From: a virus
Length of the DNA stretch: 21,469 nt
Strand: one strand, 5' to 3'
IMG/VR virus record: IMGVR_UViG_3300025141_000917
Location: 1-21,469 of that record
The translations under genes were made by a program, and so were the position numbers. How positions within the stretch are numbered: position 1 is the first letter of the stretch; each line of letters opens with the position of its first letter. Shown in pieces: positions 14,640-21,469 of this stretch. Under the pieces are notes generated by a model. The model was given only the letters and a program-made list of their open reading frames with translations. It was not told where the DNA came from and searched no databases.

Positions 14640-17600
14640 ATGTCAGTCAGCGAATTCATATGGGGTAATACCGCCTATTATAAAATCGAAATCCATGGCC
14701 CTGTTGTCCAGTCGGACGATGAGTCGGGCGACTCTGGCATTCCAAACACCCGAACTCGCGCAAGAGAAACTGCACTTGAACAACTTCGCTATCTACTAGC
14801 GCCCAACTACTTGTGGGCCGCGTCCCACATATGGTATCCGGAAGAGTTGGAGATTGTAGAGGAGGATTCCGGAGCCATGGCCCAATCGACGGGCCGGTAT
14901 AATGTTGTTTATCGCATCTCTAAGGAAGCTGCAGATGCTGCCGCCCAGCAACCTCATGTTCTTGCGCTCCCCGATGGCGACCCTCGCCCCACGGATACAG
15001 CGCCTGCCGAAGAGGTTGTAACTGGGCAAGAGATAGCTGATGCGTGCCCTGACCGTGCAGCGTTTGCTATTCACGAAGATAAATATAAAGTTACGGTTGT
15101 TCTTAATGATGTTGATTTAGATATAGACTCCACCTTGAACATCGCCAGGATGGAAGCTGAGTTCGAATCGGCTCGCCAAATTGCTGCCAATTTTAATTCT
15201 TCTATTTCGAGCGACCAGATAAGATATCAAAGCGAGGCTCCTTCGGGACACTACGTCGGCCCCCCAGGCCAGCCCGGCGTACGCATTCAAGGGCTTGGTG
15301 CCATCATGCGCGAGGTACCTGAGGGTAGTGGCACACAGTATCAATGTATATCTGGCACGGGACAGGTCGCCTCAACTGGGAAGTTCATTGGATCTTACAG
15401 TGCGCCGGTTTCCGGAGTAACAAATGTAAGTGTGGTGCCCGGCGGGGATGAGGCGGCCGCCGGCGAGGACCCAAGCGAGACTGGACCTGCAGGCGACACC
15501 TCTCAAGATGCGCCCCCCGCCGCACCGCTTGGGGCTGGCGACGCAAACCCCGACGCTCCGCCTGGCGTAGAAGAGCGGGAGGGTAATTATGTAATTACTG
15601 TTATAGTACCGGAGGGCGAAGATCCACAGGAAGTAGCCAAAGACGAGCTAGCCAAATACGTTACTGATTCTTCCCGAGCCCGAGCATCCAATATCAGCGT
15701 TGAGGGCGATCTCGCACAACTGGACTCTTCCCCAGCCGCATCCGGCGATGTTAGTGGGAAAAAAATCCTCATTATGGGAGACAGCCAGTGGCACGGCACC
15801 GCCATGGGCCGTGCAGTAAAAGAGAGCCTTGAGGCCAAGGGGGCCGAGGTCCGCACTCTATGGCAGTACGGAAAAGGCGCTGCTGTCGGAGCGAGTCATT
15901 TCGGGGTTTCTGTCGCCGGCAGCACCGGCAATACAACAGTTAATCCCACTGGACTATTGGGCTCCATGCTCACCAGTTTTCAGCCCAACATCGTTATTAT
16001 AGGTCTAGGCGGAAATGACTCATACGGGTGGAACAATAAAAAGGATAAATATAAAAAAGTATTAGAGGGATGGATTACCGCATTTAAGAACGCTGGCGTC
16101 TCAGAGGTTCGTTGGCTTGGCCCCTCCTTCGCTACGAATATCATGAGCAACGGCCGCTCTTATGATACGATTCGTCAAAAGATACGTGAACATCAGCAGG
16201 AATATTTGTCATCTTCCCCAGTATCCGGTATTCAAACCACATGGACTGATACGGTTTCTATCACTAGAGACCTCGAACGTAAAGAAGATGGGGTGCATTA
16301 TGTAAGCGGCGCCCGTGGCTATGGCGGGTGGGGTACCATCATGACCTCTGATTCAGGTCCGCTAGCGGATCTGATGACAGGCTCTGCGCCCGGCGCCGAG
16401 CGCGTTCAGTTCGCAGTTCCGGCCGGCAACGTGCGGGTGACATCTCAACCCCCCAAGGGCGGAACGGGGTACGAGCCACCCCCAGCTGGAGCCTTCTCGC
16501 CCGGCAAAGAAGGAGAGAAGGGCGAAAAAACTCCGGCAGAAATTAACCTAGAACCTCTTGATTTTCAGTGTGTTTTAATGCAAAACATCCGCCTACTAGC
16601 GGCAGAGCACAAATCCGCGAAATACGATCATACTTGCCGCCTTACTAGTGATAATCCGGGCAATGTGATGTCAATCATCAATCATGGAAATATGACAAAC
16701 GAAGTAAGAGAATTCCTCAGTCTTTGCCCCGAGGTGTATGGAGCACTCGTTCCTTTTCTTAAGATTTGGCGCGTTGAGTATAATGATAAGGGGAAAGTGT
16801 TGAAGAATTCTGACGGCACCCCCAAAGAAAAGGAACTCCGCATTCCTAATTTTGTTGATGAACGAGATGTAGATGACATCCTCGCCGGCAAGAAGAGTAG
16901 AATTTCTGGCGCCGGAATCAAGAGCTTTTCTTGGGAGCTAAAAGGCGTTCAGCCTGCAGAGGTTGACAATAACATTACGGCCAAGTTAGATATATATTTC
17001 CAGTCGGTCGGAGATTTCTTTGGTGGCGCCACACAAGCCGGTGGTAATGTTCCTAATTTCTTAGATTTAATAATTAACTCACCAGCGGTACGAAAGGTAA
17101 AAAACAAAAGCGGCATAGGAAGCCAGTCGCCCAGCAGCAAGCCTCGCAGGTGTGGCACGGGAGCCGCAGCAGCTGGTCAATACGATGGAGCAAATTTTAG
17201 AATTAAAGTTTGTGCGGGCTGGGCCGTACCCGAGGATTTGGAGAGTATGTTCCCCACGACCCCTCCGGCTAAGCTTAAGCTTTTAAGGGAGGCAGTCATG
17301 GCTACTCGGTCTTCGTTGTTTTTGCAGCAGGTGCGGCACAATATTACATTTAATGAAAATGGGTCAATGCTGTTGAGCATCGACTATCATGCCGCTCTCA
17401 CTGGGATGCTCCGTGGCTCTACTGCGGATATATTTGCTGACGGTAAAAATCTTGATGAGATCACGAAGCTCCGCGACGAAAAGAAGGAGCTGGCCAGGCA
17501 ATCGAAAGACCCAGATGCCACCGAGAGCGAGAAAGAGAAACTCGGGGAAGACACCGACCTCTTACTTGAAAAGATTGACGAACTTGAACAGGCCGACAAA

Positions 17601-19088
17601 CTAGAAAAATATCGCAAGCTTCTTAAGGGCCTTTTCGAGAGCGACAAAATTATGATGCTGCAGCCCCCGAGTGAAGAGGTCTATACAAAGGGTGTTGATG
17701 ACATGACTCACGAAGAAAGGGTTGAGTTTGCTACCACACGACAGAGTAAGACTTATCTTACGGAGAACATGGGACTGCGGAAAGGGTCCTTTGAGTCAGA
17801 CACCTTAGAGGCCCTAGAGGACGAGGACTCTTTAGACGATGCCGCAAAGAAGTCTGATAAAAAAGCCAAAAAGAAGTCCAAGAAGGCCACGAAGAAGGCC
17901 AAGAAGGCGAAAAAGACTGTTGACATTCCATTTATGTATTTGGGAGATATCATTGACAACGTAATAGAACAAATTAAGCTTAACAATGCAGAGGAGCTTA
18001 ATTTTAAATTTTTCATGTCTGAGGTAGAGTTGATCGATCCTTTGGTGGCGTACCAAGTTAAAAACTTTGGCGACTTTGCGGCGTGCGGGAATGTAAAAGA
18101 TGCGGTTGTTTTAAGTGCAATGGAGGCCGCCACGCCGGGCGTCACTGTTATGGGATCAGAAGGACTTCTGTTGCAGATGAGCATCGGGGATATCCCCATA
18201 TCTTTAGACGCATTTCAGCAGTGGTTTACAGATAAAGTAATTAAAAAGAGCCTCGATAAATATTATTTTTTAAATTTTATCAAAGACATTGCGTCACAAC
18301 TTATCTCTAATGCCCTTAAGGCTCGGTGTTATGGCAAAAAATATAAATTCTTTCAACGATTCGACGCACAGCCCATTAATTTAGGCCAAGCAAGTTCGTT
18401 GAAATCAAAGACGCGCATAGGGGCCAAAAGTTTAGCCAACTACAAGAGAAAGCTTACATGTGAATCCTCTGCTACCGAAAGCCTTCTGGCTATTGTTTTG
18501 ATGTCAACTGACACTAAGCCCAAATCTTTACAGGGAGACTTTGAGCAGGATCTAGAAAACGGCATCTATCATAATTATATTGGCTCTTCGTGCGGATTAG
18601 TTAAAAAGATTAATTTTAATCGAGAGGACCAGCCCTATCTTCGGGAGTCTAAAATACAAAAACAGGGCGCCTTAGGAGCAGCCCAGTTGAGAGAATTATA
18701 CTCTGTTAATATTGATTTGGTGGGCAACAACCTTTACAGGAATGGGTCCTATATTTATGTTAGCCCTCTCTTGTTGGATACTACGATGGAGGAATTAGAG
18801 TTTTTGGGGCTGCACGGATATTATCTGGTGACGAGCGTGGGATCTGTGCTTACTGAGTCCTCTTTCACGACCAATCTGAAAGCCCTTCACGAAGGTGTGA
18901 AGTTCCCCAACACCAAGCTGGGAACGGATTCGCAACTCCCCGCCCCACCGGCTCCCTCGACTAATCCATTCGATCACGAGGCCGGCAGCGTCGAAATGCT
19001 TAATGCTGCCCGTGCTCTCTCGGGCAAGCCTCCACTCACTCAAGAGGAAGCGGAAGCGGCCGCAGAGAAGCTGATGGAGTTGGTCTAA
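14640..19088 (+). CDS. Giant baseplate hub-like protein with an embedded SGNH hydrolase domain
   Basis: 1482 residues. N-terminal part (1-265): alpha/beta units such as KYKVTVVLNDVDLDIDST (from about 148). Residues about 265-312: Pro/Ala/Asp linker. Residues about 372-575: SGNH/GDSL esterase domain with KILIMGDSQWHG (nucleophile Ser382), IVIIGLGGND (Asn459) and DGVHYVS (Asp550, His553), so Ser, Asp and His are all present. After a second Pro/Gly linker, the C-terminal half (from about 640) looks structural: PEVYGALVPFLKIWRVEYND, VRHNITFNENGSMLLSIDYH, a charged coiled coil near 950-990, a lysine-rich tract at 1070-1092, then SLDAFQQWFTDKVIKKSL and a hydrophobic helix. The ITFNENGSMLLSIDY strand pattern resembles baseplate hub proteins. 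By position it takes the place of the T4 hub (gp27/gp5), with an esterase instead of a lysozyme. The substrate (acetylated surface polysaccharide or peptidoglycan, or lipid) is unknown. SGNH call strong, hub call moderate. Confidence 0.7.
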   Translation: MSVSEFIWGNTAYYKIEIHGPVVQSDDESGDSGIPNTRTRARETALEQLRYLLAPNYLWAASHIWYPEELEIVEEDSGAMAQSTGRYNVVYRISKEAADAAAQQPHVLALPDGDPRPTDTAPAEEVVTGQEIADACPDRAAFAIHEDKYKVTVVLNDVDLDIDSTLNIARMEAEFESARQIAANFNSSISSDQIRYQSEAPSGHYVGPPGQPGVRIQGLGAIMREVPEGSGTQYQCISGTGQVASTGKFIGSYSAPVSGVTNVSVVPGGDEAAAGEDPSETGPAGDTSQDAPPAAPLGAGDANPDAPPGVEEREGNYVITVIVPEGEDPQEVAKDELAKYVTDSSRARASNISVEGDLAQLDSSPAASGDVSGKKILIMGDSQWHGTAMGRAVKESLEAKGAEVRTLWQYGKGAAVGASHFGVSVAGSTGNTTVNPTGLLGSMLTSFQPNIVIIGLGGNDSYGWNNKKDKYKKVLEGWITAFKNAGVSEVRWLGPSFATNIMSNGRSYDTIRQKIREHQQEYLSSSPVSGIQTTWTDTVSITRDLERKEDGVHYVSGARGYGGWGTIMTSDSGPLADLMTGSAPGAERVQFAVPAGNVRVTSQPPKGGTGYEPPPAGAFSPGKEGEKGEKTPAEINLEPLDFQCVLMQNIRLLAAEHKSAKYDHTCRLTSDNPGNVMSIINHGNMTNEVREFLSLCPEVYGALVPFLKIWRVEYNDKGKVLKNSDGTPKEKELRIPNFVDERDVDDILAGKKSRISGAGIKSFSWELKGVQPAEVDNNITAKLDIYFQSVGDFFGGATQAGGNVPNFLDLIINSPAVRKVKNKSGIGSQSPSSKPRRCGTGAAAAGQYDGANFRIKVCAGWAVPEDLESMFPTTPPAKLKLLREAVMATRSSLFLQQVRHNITFNENGSMLLSIDYHAALTGMLRGSTADIFADGKNLDEITKLRDEKKELARQSKDPDATESEKEKLGEDTDLLLEKIDELEQADKLEKYRKLLKGLFESDKIMMLQPPSEEVYTKGVDDMTHEERVEFATTRQSKTYLTENMGLRKGSFESDTLEALEDEDSLDDAAKKSDKKAKKKSKKATKKAKKAKKTVDIPFMYLGDIIDNVIEQIKLNNAEELNFKFFMSEVELIDPLVAYQVKNFGDFAACGNVKDAVVLSAMEAATPGVTVMGSEGLLLQMSIGDIPISLDAFQQWFTDKVIKKSLDKYYFLNFIKDIASQLISNALKARCYGKKYKFFQRFDAQPINLGQASSLKSKTRIGAKSLANYKRKLTCESSATESLLAIVLMSTDTKPKSLQGDFEQDLENGIYHNYIGSSCGLVKKINFNREDQPYLRESKIQKQGALGAAQLRELYSVNIDLVGNNLYRNGSYIYVSPLLLDTTMEELEFLGLHGYYLVTSVGSVLTESSFTTNLKALHEGVKFPNTKLGTDSQLPAPPAPSTNPFDHEAGSVEMLNAARALSGKPPLTQEEAEAAAEKLMELV

Positions 19089-19103
19089 AAAGAGGGCGTA
19101 TCG

Positions 19104-19113
19104 CTATATAATA
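19104..19113 (+). promoter_or_regulatory. Second copy of CTATATAATA
   Basis: Identical to the decamer at 8249-8258, but here it ends only 2 nt before the ATG at 19116. As a late promoter it would start RNA inside the gene or at its first base, so it may serve a leaderless message or simply be chance in AT-rich DNA. Confidence 0.2.
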
Positions 19114-19115
19114 AT

Positions 19116-20405
19116 ATGAGTAGAATAATATTTAATCCCCGAGACCTCACAAACCCACAAGGGAGCAATAGCCTTAGCTCGTTGGGGATGTACTATCAAC
19201 GACTTTTATATAAGGAAGAGATATACCCCCACTATGTGACGCCTCCGTTGGATACGTGGTACGACAAAATGTTTTATGGAAGAGTCGACCGCGAGCAGAA
19301 CACAGTTGCTCCCAAAGAATCCCGGCTTAAGAGTGTTCCGGGCGCCAAAGAAGTTTATGTTTTAAACTTTGTGGCGGATGCCTTCAAGGACTTCTCAGCC
19401 CACATGAAGCAGTCAGCCACGATCGGCGTTTGTGTAAAAAGCGGTAACAGCAGCATTACTAATCCTGTGGCTAAAAAGGGATATCAGCCTTTTGGTATAA
19501 AATACAATGAGTTTTTGGAAGCTAGCTTTTCTGCATATGTCGGGAGCCTCTCGACGACTACTTCTAAAATTACTGATCTGGCATCCTTTACTAAATATTA
19601 CATTATTTTCCTTAAAAAAATTGCTGCCAATTTACCTTTAACTCTCTGCAATTATACTCTTACAAACCATTTTAACACTTTTAATACAGGATTGTCGATT
19701 AGTCTTGCGGACAACCTAGAGCCTGGCGAAGATGCTCCTAAATATGCTGACTTTATTAATGATCCGAATTTCGATTTCTACGTGGCAGCCGCCAAAAAGT
19801 TTGGTTTTACTGTTAACAAAAACATGCCATGGATTCTGACTGCTGACCTTTTTACTAACGCAGGCATGAAATATATTTCACGCTACAGCGATGACGGAGA
19901 GTCTATAACTGACCAAACGTTCTTTGACGCACTGTACACTAAGGTGTGCTATAAGGATATTTATCGTTTACGCCTTTTTATTAAGAATAGCTATGAAACT
20001 TTTGTGGCATATCACCCCTATTATGAGGAGTTTGAACTATCACAGAAATGCAATCAGATGGTACTCAAAACACATAGGCGCCAACAGTTATTGCCAGACA
20101 TTGAAACTATACTTACGGACAAATATATGATAGACTTATATCTCGAACTAAGAAGTCTCGAGGCTGGGAATCCCGTTCAGATTACCACTAAGCTAAAGAC
20201 TGAGTTGGCAAATATATACAGGCTTAAGCCTGATTCCTCTCTCACGGGGCTCGAAAACGCTATAGTCTACATTAATATGATATACCGCGACTATATCTAC
20301 GACGTTACATACCCCTCTCTAAATGAATTTATAAAATTACTTGACAATAACGCCATGGTTGGTACAATAACTACAGCAGCTTCAATTGCGACCGAGCTGT
20401 ATTAA
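19116..20405 (+). CDS. Uncharacterised protein at the end of the structural block
   Basis: 429 residues; family not recognised. Soluble: no signal peptide and no clear membrane helix. Aromatic-rich throughout, e.g. YYQRLLYKEEIYPHYVTPPL near residue 27, then DTWYDKMFYGRVD. A block at about 235-306 looks conserved in character: NMPWILTADLFTNAGMKYIS, then FFDALYTKVCYKDIYRLRLF and NSYETFVAYHPYYEEF. The mostly helical C-terminal part ends NAMVGTITTAASIATELY. It follows the hub-like gene by 27 nt in the same direction, so it is probably a virion or tail assembly protein; nothing in it shows the function. The start has no proper RBS: the nearest purine run, AGAGGG at 19091-19096, lies 19 nt away. 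No alternative in-frame start exists between the previous stop and the ATG. Confidence 0.75.
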   Translation: MSRIIFNPRDLTNPQGSNSLSSLGMYYQRLLYKEEIYPHYVTPPLDTWYDKMFYGRVDREQNTVAPKESRLKSVPGAKEVYVLNFVADAFKDFSAHMKQSATIGVCVKSGNSSITNPVAKKGYQPFGIKYNEFLEASFSAYVGSLSTTTSKITDLASFTKYYIIFLKKIAANLPLTLCNYTLTNHFNTFNTGLSISLADNLEPGEDAPKYADFINDPNFDFYVAAAKKFGFTVNKNMPWILTADLFTNAGMKYISRYSDDGESITDQTFFDALYTKVCYKDIYRLRLFIKNSYETFVAYHPYYEEFELSQKCNQMVLKTHRRQQLLPDIETILTDKYMIDLYLELRSLEAGNPVQITTKLKTELANIYRLKPDSSLTGLENAIVYINMIYRDYIYDVTYPSLNEFIKLLDNNAMVGTITTAASIATELY

Positions 20406-20414
20406 GGAGAGACC

Positions 20415-21469
20415 ATGTCGTTTCAAGTGTTGGATTCTAAATCTGACTGCATTGGGTATTTTGCCGATAATATCATAACCTCAACATCTCAGCTACCAGA
20501 GAGCGGTAGCACGTGGGAGTATTCTCCCCATTTACGTGGTGAGCTGTATGAGCTGGGGCGTATATACAGTGAAGGGGCAACACTTTCAGAGGTATGCCCC
20601 GAAGAATTACGCGAGGAATGGGCAGAGATCAAGAAAACTCTGCGAGCTTGCCTTAAGGCGTTTAATACGGCGAACGTCTCGCTGCATAAAAACTGCCTAT
20701 ATGATGTTCTTCCGGAATATTTTTTGTTCCGGTACCTCAATGTTAAAAATCACATTACCGACCACGCCCTGAGGACGCTTCAGAGGCCTGCAAACTACGA
20801 GCCCATGTATAACCTCGTCAAGATGCTCTCGGACATCAGAGAGCGCACCCTAGACATCGACATAGCCCCTATTGGACACCTTCTTAGTTCGGTACGGGGG
20901 ATGAACTTCCACCGGACGCTTCAAACCGTAAGACACGTATGCGATTATAATCCATGGGGAACCATAACGGGTCGACTGGCGACTAATCCCAACAGCTTCC
21001 CTATCTTAACAATGAACAAGGAGTTCCGTGCGTGTGTTAAACCAAGGAACGACTGGTTGCTTGAGCTAGACTTTAACGCAGCTGAGTTGCGAACGCTGTT
21101 GGCCCTCGCTGGCGTTGAACAACCCCAAAACGACATTCACGACTGGAATGTCAAGAACATTTTCGACGGCAAGCTAACCCGCGCCGAGGCCAAGGTTAAG
21201 ACATTCGCATGGTTGTATTCTAGTAAGGAAAACAAGGACTTAGAGCGCCTATATAACAAGGATTTGGTACGGAATAGGTACTGGGATGGCTTAAAAATTA
21301 CGACGGATTATGGTAGAATAATAGAGAACGTGGACGAGCATCATGCGCTCAACTACATCGTTCAAAGCACCACAATTGATATGGTGCACGAGCAGGCTTA
21401 CAAAGTCTACGAGCTTTTGAAGGGGAGAAAAAGCCACATCGCATTTCTTATTCACGACGCTGTGTATAT
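20415..21469 (+). CDS. Family A DNA polymerase, polymerase domain only (3' end outside window)
   Basis: 351 codons visible. The RBS AAGGAG (20404-20409) overlaps the previous stop, 5 nt before the ATG. Motifs align with Taq/Klenow: TGRLATNPNSFPIL (TGRLSS region), motif A LELDFNAAELR (Asp219, Glu224, Arg226), motif B RAEAKVKTFAWLYS (Arg256, Lys260, Phe264, Tyr268 matching Taq R659, K663, F667, Y671), a Q-containing helix NYIVQSTTIDMVHEQ, and motif C LIHDAVY (His347, Asp348). Only about 218 residues precede motif A, enough for a thumb but not for a 3'-5' exonuclease, so proofreading, if any, must come from another gene, as I recall for phage RM378. Motif C has Ala where Pol I has Glu883, and the glycines after Phe264 and Tyr268 are Ala and Ser. 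Motifs A-B and B-C lie closer than in Taq, so the fingers are compact. The two metal-binding aspartates are kept, so activity is likely. Confidence 0.88.
   Translation, partial: MSFQVLDSKSDCIGYFADNIITSTSQLPESGSTWEYSPHLRGELYELGRIYSEGATLSEVCPEELREEWAEIKKTLRACLKAFNTANVSLHKNCLYDVLPEYFLFRYLNVKNHITDHALRTLQRPANYEPMYNLVKMLSDIRERTLDIDIAPIGHLLSSVRGMNFHRTLQTVRHVCDYNPWGTITGRLATNPNSFPILTMNKEFRACVKPRNDWLLELDFNAAELRTLLALAGVEQPQNDIHDWNVKNIFDGKLTRAEAKVKTFAWLYSSKENKDLERLYNKDLVRNRYWDGLKITTDYGRIIENVDEHHALNYIVQSTTIDMVHEQAYKVYELLKGRKSHIAFLIHDAVY

Overview
The window is a stretch of a tailed-phage genome (a myovirus with a contractile tail), read almost entirely from the + strand. Homology is to the T4 virion proteins but at long range: many proteins are longer than their T4 counterparts, the order of the blocks differs from T4, and the window ends in a family A DNA polymerase, whereas T4 uses a family B enzyme. 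Together these suggest a distant, 'far-T4' type phage. From memory, the Rhodothermus phage RM378 also combines T4-like structural genes with a stand-alone family A polymerase domain. The host cannot be read from this sequence. No rRNA, tRNA, CRISPR, insertion sequence, integrase or credible minus-strand gene was seen.

Layout: (1) 1-2957, head: the 3' part of a prohead scaffold gene (gp22-like), then the major capsid protein (gp23-like) with a very strong ribosome binding site and a hairpin terminator. (2) 3048-5271, neck: a gp13-like neck protein and a gp15-like tail terminator. (3) 5341-8943, tail: a large contractile sheath (gp18-like) and the tail tube (gp19-like). (4) 8975-10022, tail assembly: a gp26/T4_baseplate-family protein with a four-cysteine motif, whose 3' end runs into a start-less 65-codon reading frame in the +1 frame across a run of seven T. 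This looks like a programmed frameshift of the lambda G/GT kind. A second hairpin terminator follows. (5) 10091-13421: a small unknown protein and the tape measure protein, which carries a KMP repeat and a perfect 33-bp duplication. (6) 13434-20405, baseplate: a tube-cap/initiator-like protein, a LysM-type gp53-like wedge protein, a 1482-residue hub-like protein with an embedded SGNH esterase domain and a lysine-rich tract, and a conserved-looking protein of unknown function. (7) 20415-end: the start of the replication module, a compact family A polymerase cut by the window edge.

The genes form one head-to-tail late assembly block. Scaffold and capsid build the prohead. The neck proteins join head to tail. 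The chaperone and its frameshifted form are expected to load onto the tape measure while the tube polymerises, with the sheath around it, from a baseplate made by the last genes. The strongest leads are the frameshift at 9818-9824, the SGNH domain within the hub-like protein, and the unusual motif C of the polymerase. All family calls are from reading the sequence; no database search was run.
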